Source: PWPR01 sp046542315
Lineage (GTDB): Bacteria; Bacillota; UBA994; PWPR01
Direction of reading: 5' to 3'
NCBI GenBank assembly: GCA_046542315.1
Contig: JBKHBO010000035.1
Coordinates: 1-19,475, forward strand
Length of the DNA: 19,475 nt
The position numbers were made by a program, and so were the translations under genes. Position 1 is the first letter of the stretch; each line of letters starts with the position of its first letter. Below are positions 1-7,771 of the stretch, piece after piece. The notes under the pieces are model-generated. The model was not told where the DNA came from. It saw nothing but the letters and a program-made list of their open reading frames with translations, and did no database searches.

Positions 1-194
1 AATTCTTATATTTAGGTTATTTTAGGAAACCTATAAACCTTAAATACTACATCTACAGCATCTTACTTACGCTTTATTAGGTCAAGGGATTAATTTAATA
101 ATCAAATTAAAGCTAACAAAGACCTATCTAATATATTATTCAATTAAAAGCTTTAAAATCCTTTACATATATTACAGAAATTCAATATTAATGA

Positions 195-203
195 TGATAT
201 AAT
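195..203 (+). promoter_or_regulatory. Possible extended -10 promoter for the DUF362 gene
   Basis: TGATATAAT at 195-203 matches an extended -10 element (TG-N-TATAAT). No good -35 lies at 16-18 bases; TTTACA at 162-167 is 30 bases away and TTACAG at 172-177 is 20 away. Extended -10 promoters can work with a poor -35, which is the basis for this call. The predicted transcript would start about 20 bases before the ATG. The upstream stretch 1-194 is AT-rich with one small inverted repeat (TTAATTT/AAATTAA, 90-110) and no gene that I can see. Confidence 0.35.
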
Positions 204-228
204 ACATCTGTGAGGAGATGAGGAGATT

Positions 229-1365
229 ATGAGCAAAGTTGCTATTATAAAATGTGAAAATTATCAATTAAAAAATGTGAAGAATTCTATAGAAAGAGGT
301 ATAAATCTTTTAGGTGGTATAGAGAAATTTATTAATAAAAATGAAAAAGTTTTACTTAAACCTAACATGCTCTCTGCAAAAAGTGCTGATAAGCACGTAA
401 CTACTCATCCCTCTATTTTAGAAGCTGTAGCTTCAATTTTGATTGAGAGTGGCTATAAGGATGTAGTCTTTGGTGATTCTCCAGCAAAAGATAACGAAGA
501 AAAAACGGCTCAAATAAATGGCTTAGGACCAGCTGGGTTAAATGCTGGCATAAAGCAAGTTGATATGAGTTATGGTAAAACTATAGGCTTTCCAAATGGA
601 CATCAATGTAAACGTTTTGAAATAGCTCAAGCTGTGATTGACTCTGATAGTATAATAAACTTATCTAAAATGAAAACTCATCAGTTAACTAGAATAACAG
701 GTGCAGTAAAGAATACTTTTGGCTGTGTCTATGGACTTAATAAAGCAGCAATGCACACTAGTTTTCCTGATGCAGTAGATTTTTCTAAAATGTTGGTTGA
801 TCTAAATTTATTATTAAAACCAAATCTATATATCATGGATGGTATTGTCGCAATGGAAGGGAATGGACCAGGATCAGGAGATCCAATTCCAATGAATGTT
901 CTTCTCATATCTAATGACCCAGTTGCCATTGATTCTACGTTTTGTAAGCTAATCAATCTTGATCCCAAATTTATTCCCACTATAACATATGGACAAAAAT
1001 GGGGTTTAGGTGAGTTTGAAGATAAAAAAGTTGAGTATGTCGGAGATGATATTAATCAGTTTATTAATAAAGAGTTTGATGTTGTAAGAGCACCAGTAAA
1101 AGCAGAGTTGCCGAAAATAACCTCCCTAGTTAGGAGATTAGCTTTAAGAAAACCTTATATAATTGAAGATGAATGTATAAAATGTGGCCAATGCATTGAG
1201 GTTTGCCCTGCTAAGCCAAAGGCTTTAAGTAGATCAAATAAAAATGAAGTTCCAAAATATGAATACAGTAGATGTATCAGATGCTATTGTTGTCAAGAAA
1301 CTTGCCCAGCAGAAGCGATTGATGTTAAAACCCCAATTCTTGGCAAACTATTTTTTTATCGTTAA
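229..1365 (+). CDS. DUF362 domain protein with C-terminal 2x[4Fe-4S] ferredoxin domain
   Basis: A 378-residue cytoplasmic iron-sulfur protein of unknown reaction. Residues 1-290 carry the DUF362 pattern: VLLKPNML near 41-48, TTHP near 58-61, VVFGDSPA at 79-86, the NLSKMKTH and TGAVKN stretch at 144-162, and a Gly/Pro-rich DGIVAMEGNGPG segment at 204-215. The tail has two clean cluster-binding motifs, C316-x2-C319-x2-C322-x3-C326-P and C349-x2-C352-x2-C355-x3-C359-P, with an additional Cys at 354. Such proteins are common in anaerobes and are annotated as ferredoxin-like; the enzymatic role is not established. The ATG is preceded by two overlapping Shine-Dalgarno candidates, GAGGAG at 212-217 and AGGAG at 221-225. 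It stands alone: a new promoter begins seven bases after its stop, and no terminator is visible between. The family call is secure and the function is open. Confidence 0.9.
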   Translation: MSKVAIIKCENYQLKNVKNSIERGINLLGGIEKFINKNEKVLLKPNMLSAKSADKHVTTHPSILEAVASILIESGYKDVVFGDSPAKDNEEKTAQINGLGPAGLNAGIKQVDMSYGKTIGFPNGHQCKRFEIAQAVIDSDSIINLSKMKTHQLTRITGAVKNTFGCVYGLNKAAMHTSFPDAVDFSKMLVDLNLLLKPNLYIMDGIVAMEGNGPGSGDPIPMNVLLISNDPVAIDSTFCKLINLDPKFIPTITYGQKWGLGEFEDKKVEYVGDDINQFINKEFDVVRAPVKAELPKITSLVRRLALRKPYIIEDECIKCGQCIEVCPAKPKALSRSNKNEVPKYEYSRCIRCYCCQETCPAEAIDVKTPILGKLFFYR

Positions 1366-1371
1366 ATAGGT

Positions 1372-1400
1372 TTGCTTAAGTTTATTAGTAATTATATAAT
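1372..1400 (+). promoter_or_regulatory. Sigma-A-type promoter of the MFS-MFS-M20D operon
   Basis: TTGCTT at 1372-1377 and a perfect TATAAT at 1395-1400 are separated by 17 bases, the optimum for a housekeeping promoter. It sits just past the stop codon of the DUF362 gene. Transcription should start near 1407, giving a leader of about 28 bases before the ATG at 1435. This argues that the transporter/hydrolase genes form a unit independent of the DUF362 gene. Confidence 0.6.
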
Positions 1401-1434
1401 AGCTGATGGTTGGCTTATGGAGGGGTAAAAATAT

Positions 1435-2625
1435 ATGAATAAAAAAATTAGATATCTAGCGATTTTCTCTCTGTTTTGTACAATGCTGGGGATGTCGTTT
1501 ATTGGTGGTTCACGTGGAGTTTTAGTCCCAGTATTAAAGCAAGATTTTACTATTACAGATTCAATAATGGGAATGATTATTTTAATTAGTACTTTAGGCT
1601 ATATGATTTTTACTTATGTAGCTGGGAGTATATTGGAACATATTGGTAATAAAAAAACTTTAGTCATAGGTACTTTAACAATAATAAGCTCTTTGATATT
1701 AATGATAATTAGTCCTAATTACATTATTTTTGCATTAGCATATTTTATAAACGGAGCCGGGAATGCTTTTTTAATTTTTGGTGTCAATTTTACTACACCA
1801 CTTTTTGCAGTTGCATTTCAAGCAGCACTGTTAAATATTATTCATGGTTCATATGGTATGGGAAGTGCATTTATCCAAAAGGTTACAGGATTTTTACTTT
1901 CAAACAATATTGGATGGAGGCAAATGATCTTAGGTATTATTGTTTTTCAAGTTTTTGTGTTAATTCTTATAGTTTTATCTAAATATCCACCAATTCCTAA
2001 AGAAGAAAAAACAGATCCACAAGGAGCTCCCATTATACATATTTCTCCTTTGAAAAATAAACTTACATACTTATATATGTTTGCACTTGGCTTTGGACTT
2101 TTTGGAGAACACGGAATTAATAACTGGTTTGTTAACTATATGAAAGAAGGATTTAGTATAGGTGAAAATGTTGGTTCAACTTATCTATCTATATTTTTCA
2201 TTTTATTCACAATTGGAAGATTTACGGGAGGCTTTTTACTTGAAAGAATAGGGTATATTAGAGGTGTAATATATGCTCAAATTTTTACAGTAGTTATTTA
2301 CACTACAGCTATTACTTTAGGGGAAAGTGGGTTTATTCTTTTTCCAGTTGCAGGTGTATTGCAAGCAATAATTTATCCGACTATTATACTAACAATTCCA
2401 AAAGTGTTTAATAAAAATTCTGCAAAAGCTATGTCTGTTATTGTAATTGGCGCTTCTTTGATTAATAACTTAAGTAGCTATGGTCTAGGAGTGTTAAACG
2501 ATACTATAGGCGTAACTAAAGCATTTTACATGTTGCCTATCCAGTTAACTATTTCAGCCATTGCAGCATTTATCATATATCAAGACAATAAGAAGAAATT
2601 GGAGGCAGCAATAAGTGATAGCTAA
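1435..2625 (+). CDS. MFS transporter (first of a tandem pair)
   Basis: A 396-residue integral membrane protein, the usual length for a 12-helix major facilitator. Hydrophobic segments run through the chain with a hydrophilic central loop near 183-206 (KYPPIPKEEKTDPQG) between the two six-helix halves. In the first helix of the second half it has GLFGEHGINNWFVNYMKEGF; the buried Glu and the following N-W-F-V-N are also present in the downstream paralogue, so they probably matter for substrate or proton coupling. This second-half pattern recalls the fucose-permease-like (FHS) branch, but I cannot assign a substrate. The ATG follows GGAGGGG at 1419-1425. The last 11 bases overlap the next gene. 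Context with an M20D amidohydrolase suggests uptake or export of an N-acyl amino acid, a dipeptide or a product of its hydrolysis; that is inference. Confidence 0.88.
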   Translation: MNKKIRYLAIFSLFCTMLGMSFIGGSRGVLVPVLKQDFTITDSIMGMIILISTLGYMIFTYVAGSILEHIGNKKTLVIGTLTIISSLILMIISPNYIIFALAYFINGAGNAFLIFGVNFTTPLFAVAFQAALLNIIHGSYGMGSAFIQKVTGFLLSNNIGWRQMILGIIVFQVFVLILIVLSKYPPIPKEEKTDPQGAPIIHISPLKNKLTYLYMFALGFGLFGEHGINNWFVNYMKEGFSIGENVGSTYLSIFFILFTIGRFTGGFLLERIGYIRGVIYAQIFTVVIYTTAITLGESGFILFPVAGVLQAIIYPTIILTIPKVFNKNSAKAMSVIVIGASLINNLSSYGLGVLNDTIGVTKAFYMLPIQLTISAIAAFIIYQDNKKKLEAAISDS

Positions 2626-3775
2626 AATGAATACTTCTAGAAAAATAGCGCTTTCAACTATCTTTTTGTCTATGTTTTTAATGGCGATGTCAGTTGCAAT
2701 TAAAGGAGTCATAGTACCACACTGGAGGATGGAGTTTGGAGTGGATAACCAAACTGTATCATGGGTTTTTACAGCAGAAATAATTCCTTTTTTAATTGCA
2801 AGCTATTTTGGCAATAACATTCTTGATAAATTTAAAATAAAAAGAACTATATTAATATCTTTAACAATTTTAGTAGTGAGTTTATTATATATACCTTTAA
2901 CAACAAGCTTTTTACAATTATTAATTGGCATGATGGGAGTAGGTATTGGATCAGCTTTAATAGGTTTAACAGTTAACCTGTCAGTTGGACTTTTCAAAAG
3001 TACTAAACCTGCTCTATTAATGACCCTGGTACATTTTAGCTTTGGTATGGGTGCAGCGGTGGTTCAAGCAGTTAGTGGTAGATTATTGAGTCTTAATTAT
3101 TCGTGGAGACTATTTTACTCTGTACTAGGAATAGTAGGTTTATTAATTACAATATTAGTAACTTTTGCAGATTATCCTAAGTTGAAAGTAAACAAAAGCA
3201 AAGGCAAGAAAATACGAGATAAACATCTTTTAGTTTTATTGGTATTTATTTTAGGTTTTTATCTAGTAGGAGAAATTGGAATTTCAAATTGGTTTGTTAA
3301 TTTTGCTGTTGATGGTTATAATACAAGCTCTGCTTATGCAGCAACATTTTTATCATTATTTTTTATCATTTTTACTATGGGTAGATTAGTAGGCGGATTT
3401 GTATTAGAAAAGATAGAGTACTTAAAAGCAGTCTTTTATGCTGGAATTAGTTCTGCTTTAATAATTTTTTTCATGCTTTTCCTAGGAGAGCGCTATCTAA
3501 TTCTAGCTTCTTTATCGGGGATATTACAAGCTTTAATTTATCCAGCTTTAATTTTAGTCGTTGCACAATTGTCTAGAGAGAACTCAAAAATAATGTCAAT
3601 TTTTATAACAGGTGGATACTCAATATATATTTTAATTAACTATCTTATTGGTACTCTGAATGATAAAATAGGGGTGGTAGTAGCTTTTGTTGTAATACCA
3701 ATTGCACTAATACTTTGTGGTATATTAGCAATTGCTGCTAGAAAATTATTTAAGGAGGAGAGAGATGGATATTAA
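2615..3775 (+). CDS. MFS transporter (second of a tandem pair)
   Basis: A 386-residue membrane protein of the same MFS type as its upstream neighbour. The shared landmarks include LVGEIGISNWFVNF, FLSLFFIIFTMGRLVGGFVLEKI and LQALIYPALIL, which match FGEHGINNWFVNY, YLSIFFILFTIGRFTGGFLLERI and LQAIIYPTIIL in the first copy, so the pair arose by duplication. The cytoplasmic mid-loop near 190-202 is Lys-rich. The start is GTG at 2615, nine bases after GGAGG (2601-2605); the in-frame ATG at 2627 is too far from that site. The GTG lies inside the end of the first MFS gene (11-base overlap), and this gene's end overlaps the M20D start by 11 bases, so the three are probably translationally coupled. 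Substrate unknown; the conserved Glu in the second half is kept. Confidence 0.88.
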   Translation: MIAKMNTSRKIALSTIFLSMFLMAMSVAIKGVIVPHWRMEFGVDNQTVSWVFTAEIIPFLIASYFGNNILDKFKIKRTILISLTILVVSLLYIPLTTSFLQLLIGMMGVGIGSALIGLTVNLSVGLFKSTKPALLMTLVHFSFGMGAAVVQAVSGRLLSLNYSWRLFYSVLGIVGLLITILVTFADYPKLKVNKSKGKKIRDKHLLVLLVFILGFYLVGEIGISNWFVNFAVDGYNTSSAYAATFLSLFFIIFTMGRLVGGFVLEKIEYLKAVFYAGISSALIIFFMLFLGERYLILASLSGILQALIYPALILVVAQLSRENSKIMSIFITGGYSIYILINYLIGTLNDKIGVVVAFVVIPIALILCGILAIAARKLFKEERDGY

Positions 3776-4934
3776 ATCAGCCGTAAAAGATGTAACTAAA
3801 AAGGCTATTGAGTGGAGACACCAGATTCATAGAAATCCAGAGCTTGGTTACAAAGAGTATGAAACCTCAGCTTTAGTAGAAAAAGTTTTGACTGAAGCAG
3901 GTATTGAAGTGACAAGATTTGAAGATTCTACAGCAGTATTAGGAGTGCTTAAAGGTGGAAAACCTGGAAAGACGATTGCTCTAAGAGCAGATATGGATGC
4001 ACTTCCAATTCAAGAATTAACAGATGTAGCATATAAATCAGAAAAAGACGGAGTAATGCATGCATGTGGACATGATATTCACACCGCAGTATTAATGGGA
4101 GTTGCTACAGCTTTAGCAGCTAATAAAGAAGAAGTTCCTGGTATTGTAAAGTTTTTATTCCAACCAGCAGAAGAGGTTCCACCTGGTGGAGCTAAATATA
4201 TGGTTGAAGATGGAGTATTAAAAAACCCCGATGCTGACTATGTATTTGGTTTGCATTCTTCAACAAATTACTTACCTGGCCATGTAGAAATAATAAGTGG
4301 CTACAGTCATGCAAATACAGATGGTTGCACAATTAAAATTATTGGTAATGGAGCTCATGGAGCATATCCACATAAAGGAATTGATGCTGTTCATGTGGCA
4401 GGTCATGTTATTGTTGGTCTTCATTCAATTATCAGTAGATCTCTAGATCCATTAGATAGTGGAGTAGTAACAATTGGTAGTGTTCATTCTGGGACAGTTA
4501 ACAATATCATTGCTGAAACAGCTGAGATGTTATTGACTGTTAGAACTCTTACCGATGAAGCTAGGGATAAAGTTAAAAAAAGAATTATAGAAGTAACAGA
4601 AAATACAGCTAAAGCGCACGGCGCAAAAGCAGAAGTAGATTATTGGTATGGATACCCTTCTTTATATAATAGTGAAGAAGGCGTAGAAATTGTAACTCAA
4701 GCAGCAAAAAATATATTACCTGAAGATAAAATTCATTACAGAGATAAACCAGGAATGGGAGGAGAAGATTTTGCTTACTTCTTGCAAGAAGTAACAGGAG
4801 CGTTTTTCTACCTAGGTACAAAGACTGAAGGGGACGATTATCCTGGGCATAATCCTAGATTCAATCCTTCAGATGATGGAATTGAAACTGGTATAGAAAT
4901 GATGTTAAGTGTTGTTTTAACAGCTAACAAATAA
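3765..4934 (+). CDS. M20D-family amidohydrolase (N-acyl-amino-acid / hippurate hydrolase type), copy 1
   Basis: A 389-residue cytosolic metallo-amidohydrolase expected to cleave N-acyl amino acids or related amides. Visible metal and catalytic residues are C101 and H103 in MHACGHDIH, the E136-E137 pair in FQPAEE, H164 in GLH and H362 in GHN near the C-terminus; RADMDALP (74-81) is the family signature. The middle part (about 185-300) is the dimerisation lid domain. I chose the ATG at 3765 because it follows AAGGAGG (3752-3758) at normal spacing; an upstream in-frame TTG at 3732 has no such site. With this start the conserved H-x-N/H-P-E motif falls at residue 22, exactly as in the second copy at 7769. 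It is the last gene of the MFS-MFS operon, overlaps the MFS stop by 11 bases, and is followed by a terminator. Substrate within the family (aminoacylase, carboxypeptidase, N-acetyl-diaminopimelate deacetylase-like) cannot be fixed from sequence. Confidence 0.92.
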   Translation: MDIKSAVKDVTKKAIEWRHQIHRNPELGYKEYETSALVEKVLTEAGIEVTRFEDSTAVLGVLKGGKPGKTIALRADMDALPIQELTDVAYKSEKDGVMHACGHDIHTAVLMGVATALAANKEEVPGIVKFLFQPAEEVPPGGAKYMVEDGVLKNPDADYVFGLHSSTNYLPGHVEIISGYSHANTDGCTIKIIGNGAHGAYPHKGIDAVHVAGHVIVGLHSIISRSLDPLDSGVVTIGSVHSGTVNNIIAETAEMLLTVRTLTDEARDKVKKRIIEVTENTAKAHGAKAEVDYWYGYPSLYNSEEGVEIVTQAAKNILPEDKIHYRDKPGMGGEDFAYFLQEVTGAFFYLGTKTEGDDYPGHNPRFNPSDDGIETGIEMMLSVVLTANK

Positions 4935-4940
4935 TAATGA

Positions 4941-4979
4941 AAAATGGAGCTTGTGCATTTAGATGCAAAGCTCCATTTT
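4941..4979. terminator. Bidirectional intrinsic terminator
   Basis: A 17-bp stem (4941-4958 with 4963-4979) has one bulged G at 4953 and a TTAG loop. On the plus strand it runs into TTTTATTTAATTT; on the minus strand the stem is followed by TTTTCATTATT. It lies between the converging M20D and S9 genes and can serve both. Confidence 0.85.
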
Positions 4980-4990
4980 ATTTAATTTAT

Positions 4991-6952
4991 TTATAGATAT
5001 TTATCAAACCACTTAACAATATGGCTTAATCTTTCTTTTCTGTGCTTAGGTTGACCAGATCTAGATAACTCATGGTTTTCTTTAGGGAATCTTACCATCG
5101 CAACTTCTTTTTTCTGCCATTTAAGAGCTGTAAAGAATTCTTCAGCTTGACTTATAGGGCAGCGATAATCTTCTTCACTATGGATTAAAAGAACTGGAGT
5201 ATTTACATTGTCTACGTAAGAGATTGGTGAAACTTTCAAATAGAACTCAGGATTATCCCAAGGGTTTCCTTTCTGCTCATAATTTCCGTTAAAGAAACCA
5301 ACATCACTTGTTCCAAACATACTATATCTATTGCATGTGCTTCTAGCAGATACAGCCGCTTTGAAAAAATCAGTTTGAGTAATCATCCAGTTGGCCATGT
5401 ATCCTCCAAAACTTCCTCCTGTTACACCCCAGTTATTTTCATCAATGAAATCATAATTTTCGCTTACATACTCTGTAGCTTTCATTAAAGATCTATAATC
5501 TTTTCCGCCCCAATCATGATGAGTTTGAATCACAAATTCTTGTCCATAAGTAGAGCTTCCTGGTGGATTTGTAAATACTACAACATATCCTTTGGCAGCA
5601 AGAAGTTGTAATTCATGGAAAAATATATTTCCATAAGCAGCGTGCGGTCCTCCATGAATATGTAGAATTGTTTTATATTTTTCTTCTTCAACAAAACCAT
5701 AAGGCTTCATAATCCAGCCTTCAATTTCAAAACCTTCAGCTTCATAAGTGAATTGTTCTGCCTTTGAAACATAAACCTTCTCTAAAAGCTCATTATTCAA
5801 ATTGGTTAACTGCCTTTTTGTGCCGTCATTATTTATAAAGTATACATCACCAATTTCAACGATACTTGATCTAACACCAGCATATGAGTCTGTCTGGCCA
5901 CAATAGCTCATACCGTAAATAACTTCATCTCCATCAGTAACTTTTACTAATTCGCTACCTTTGCTAATTCCTTTGCGGTAAATAGCAGTTTTTCCATGCC
6001 AACTAGCTAAAAAAGTTACTTCTTTTGAATCTTTAGTCCATATAATTCCAGGGTTAGGTGAACTAACAACATCTCCGCCAACACCATGCCTTGGTGCAGT
6101 ATCTAATTCTTCAGTGAGATCAAAGCAATTATCTCCATCAACTTCAGCTAAATATATAGTAGAGACTGTTGCAGAACTATATTCAAATTGATGCCCTACG
6201 TATGCTAAATATTTGCCGTTTGGTGAGAATGAAGGGGTAGAGTAATTTCCATTAGTTTCAGTGAATTTATCTAAGTTGCCCTCTAAGTCTGTAATATAAA
6301 TATCTGAGAAATGGTTGTACTCATGATCTTCTGTTCTATTGGAGCTAAATGCTATGTATTTTGAGCATGGCGACCAAGCTGGATCAGAACAAGTATATTC
6401 TCCTTCAGTAAGCTGCTTAATTTCCCCACTACTTAAGTCAACATAATGGATTTGACTAATTTTGCCATCATAAAAACCAGTTCCGTTAAACTTGTATCTT
6501 AAATTATCGATATATTTAACATCCGTTTCTGGTTTCTCATAATCTTTTGGGAAAACTTTTGCACTAAAAGCTATTTTACTACCATCTGGAGACCATACAG
6601 GTGCACCAACATTAAAGTCTGCATCTGTAACTAATAGAGGAGCTCCTCCATCAACAGGCACTTTGTATATCTGCTTGTTATCACCCTTCTTCGCGTTAAA
6701 AGCTAAAAATTTACCATCAGGTGACCAACGAGGATTCGTCTCACTTTTACCTAGATTCGTAAATTGAACTGGCTCAGAGTTGCCATCTGAGTTAACTACA
6801 TAGATGTGATTTTGATATTTAGTGTCATCGTCTTTGTCAACTGTTTTGACTACATAAGCTATCAAGTTTCCATCTGGAGAAATTTGTGGATCAGATACAA
6901 ATTTCATTTCATATAAATCATCAATTGTGATTTTACGTTTTACTTCTTTCAT
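4991..6952 (-). CDS. S9 family peptidase (acylaminoacyl-peptidase / prolyl oligopeptidase type)
   Basis: A 653-residue serine peptidase that hydrolyses short peptides, probably from N-blocked or dipeptidyl ends. Residues 15-400 form a beta-propeller with recurrent SPDG blade motifs: ISPDG near 24, WSPDG at 76 and 120, WSPCS at 193, FSPNG at 252 and WTKDS at 315. Residues 410-653 are an alpha/beta-hydrolase domain with the HIHGGPH oxyanion region (441-447), nucleophile S514 in GGSFGG, D595 in HSEEDYRCP and H627 in ENHELS, so the triad is complete. No signal peptide is present, so it should act in the cytosol. The ATG is preceded by AGGAGGA (6959-6965) at 6 bases. It is transcribed alone, converging on the M20D gene and sharing its terminator. 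The other possible label, dipeptidyl-peptidase, cannot be excluded; the S9C-like layout makes acylaminoacyl-peptidase most likely. Confidence 0.93.
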   Translation of the reverse strand: MKEVKRKITIDDLYEMKFVSDPQISPDGNLIAYVVKTVDKDDDTKYQNHIYVVNSDGNSEPVQFTNLGKSETNPRWSPDGKFLAFNAKKGDNKQIYKVPVDGGAPLLVTDADFNVGAPVWSPDGSKIAFSAKVFPKDYEKPETDVKYIDNLRYKFNGTGFYDGKISQIHYVDLSSGEIKQLTEGEYTCSDPAWSPCSKYIAFSSNRTEDHEYNHFSDIYITDLEGNLDKFTETNGNYSTPSFSPNGKYLAYVGHQFEYSSATVSTIYLAEVDGDNCFDLTEELDTAPRHGVGGDVVSSPNPGIIWTKDSKEVTFLASWHGKTAIYRKGISKGSELVKVTDGDEVIYGMSYCGQTDSYAGVRSSIVEIGDVYFINNDGTKRQLTNLNNELLEKVYVSKAEQFTYEAEGFEIEGWIMKPYGFVEEEKYKTILHIHGGPHAAYGNIFFHELQLLAAKGYVVVFTNPPGSSTYGQEFVIQTHHDWGGKDYRSLMKATEYVSENYDFIDENNWGVTGGSFGGYMANWMITQTDFFKAAVSARSTCNRYSMFGTSDVGFFNGNYEQKGNPWDNPEFYLKVSPISYVDNVNTPVLLIHSEEDYRCPISQAEEFFTALKWQKKEVAMVRFPKENHELSRSGQPKHRKERLSHIVKWFDKYL

Positions 6953-6998
6953 AACATGTCCTCCTAAATTCCTTTTGTACTACAAATAACTATATTCT

Positions 6999-7027
6999 CT
7001 ATTAAAAAGTTAATATCCTTCAAACAA
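6999..7027 (-). promoter_or_regulatory. Possible promoter of the S9 peptidase gene
   Basis: Read on the minus strand, TTGTTT (7027-7022) and TAATAG (7004-6999) are 17 bases apart, giving a start near 6992 and a leader of about 40 bases. Both hexamers are imperfect. The -35 overlaps the inverted repeat at 7024-7041, which could therefore be an operator. Confidence 0.35.
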
Positions 7028-7041
7028 TTAAATATAATTGT
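7024..7041. promoter_or_regulatory. Inverted repeat ACAATTA-N4-TAATTGT (operator candidate)
   Basis: A perfect 7-bp inverted repeat with spacer AATA lies in the divergent S9/DUF1801 intergenic region and overlaps the proposed S9 -35. A third ACAATT half-site occurs at 7050-7055, so there are three related half-sites in about 30 bases. In DNA this AT-rich such repeats can arise by chance; the placement is what makes it worth recording. Confidence 0.3.
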
Positions 7042-7074
7042 ATATAAAGACAATTTAGATACTTTCACTATACA

Positions 7075-7091
7075 CTATCATAATATGATAG
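7075..7091. promoter_or_regulatory. 17-base palindrome CTATCATA-A-TATGATAG upstream of DUF1801
   Basis: Two perfect 8-bp arms flank a single central A. It lies about 90 bases before the DUF1801 start and contains -10-like sequences (CATAAT 7079-7084, TATGAT 7084-7089), with TTAGAT at 7055-7060 as a weak -35 18 bases from CATAAT. It may be an operator over the DUF1801 promoter. No regulator gene is adjacent. Confidence 0.35.
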
Positions 7092-7180
7092 AATTAAATC
7101 AGCAGGATAAGATATAAAGCAGAGTAAAGAATTTAATAGCAAATCAGAAATATTGTAATTATATGAGGAAGTGAGTTGCT

Positions 7181-7639
7181 GTGAAAAATGACTTTAAAAA
7201 CGTAAATGAATATATTGAAAGTGTAGATAAAGATAGGAAAGAGGCTTTTATTAGATTAAAAGATACAATTTCAAATAACTTACCTAATGGTTTCAAGGAG
7301 AGACTTTCATATGGGATGATTGGCTATGTTGTGCCTCTATCAATTTATCCAAAAGGATATCATGCAAAGAAGGGAGAGCCATTACCATTTATCTCTATTG
7401 CATCACAAAAGAGACATTTTGCAATATATCATACTGGTATATATATGGATGAAAAGCTAAGAGATTGGTTTATAAAAGAATATGCAAAAAGAGTCAAAAC
7501 AAAGCTTGATATGAGTAAAAGTTGCATAAGACTTAAGTATTTTAATGACATTCCTTATGATTTGATTGGAGAACTTTGTAAAAACGTCTCTTTAGATGAG
7601 TTTGTGAGAATGTATGAGAACAATAGATCAAATAAATAA
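7181..7639 (+). CDS. DUF1801 (YdhG-like) domain protein
   Basis: A 152-residue soluble protein that matches the DUF1801 fold throughout: an N-terminal helical part (NEYIESVDKDRKEAFIRLKDTI), the core SYGMIGYVVPL near 43-53, the FISIASQKRHFAIYHTGIY strand region near 73-91 and a C-terminal helix after SCIRLKYFNDIP. Some family members, such as Bacillus YdhG, have been described as frataxin-like iron handlers, but the family as a whole has no settled role and I do not transfer that here. The start is GTG at 7181, 12 bases after GAGG at 7165-7168; the nearer upstream ATG (7163) is stopped after three codons. It is monocistronic, divergent from the S9 peptidase, and ends inside a perfect 16-base palindrome (7636-7651) that has no U-tail. 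Confidence 0.82.
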   Translation: MKNDFKNVNEYIESVDKDRKEAFIRLKDTISNNLPNGFKERLSYGMIGYVVPLSIYPKGYHAKKGEPLPFISIASQKRHFAIYHTGIYMDEKLRDWFIKEYAKRVKTKLDMSKSCIRLKYFNDIPYDLIGELCKNVSLDEFVRMYENNRSNK

Positions 7640-7667
7640 AAGATCTTTTATCATAGCGTAGTAAAAG

Positions 7668-7695
7668 TTTATATTATTTTGTTTTGAGTTATAAT
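7668..7695 (+). promoter_or_regulatory. Probable promoter of the second M20D gene
   Basis: A perfect TATAAT at 7690-7695 has TTTATA (7668-7673) 16 bases upstream as a weak -35. Transcription would start near 7702, giving a leader of about 65 bases that contains the hairpin discussed for 7727-7771. Confidence 0.45.
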
Positions 7696-7726
7696 GTATG
7701 TGTATTGGTTTAATAAATAAAAATTG

Positions 7727-7771
7727 AAAGGAGTGCAGTGGTGTTTTATATTAGGCACCACCAAAAAAATG
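7727..7771 (+). promoter_or_regulatory. Distant Shine-Dalgarno, hairpin and start codon of the second M20D gene
   Basis: The only good Shine-Dalgarno, AAAGGAG at 7727-7733, is 35 bases before the conserved ATG at 7769. Between them GTGGTG (7738-7743) can pair with CACCAC (7756-7761) around a 12-base loop. If this hairpin forms, the effective gap shrinks to about 11 bases. The alternative is a 14-codon leader ORF, GTG at 7741 to TAA at 7783-7785, which has correct spacing to the same site and overlaps the M20D start. Confidence 0.4.

Noticed and set aside
1..228. Possible RNA gene or end of an upstream gene in the first 228 bases
   Set aside because: Only AT-rich sequence with short inverted repeats is visible; no cloverleaf, conserved RNA motif, T-tailed hairpin or coding frame.
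218..232. ATG at 218 giving a four-codon ORF whose stop overlaps the DUF362 start
   Set aside because: Its only Shine-Dalgarno is directly adjacent with no spacer, so initiation there is unlikely.
7636..7651. Perfect 16-base palindrome ATAAAAGATCTTTTAT at the DUF1801 stop as a terminator
   Set aside because: It has no loop-forming spacer and no T-run; a weak alternative hairpin (CTTTTA/TAAAAG, 7645-7667) is also unconvincing.
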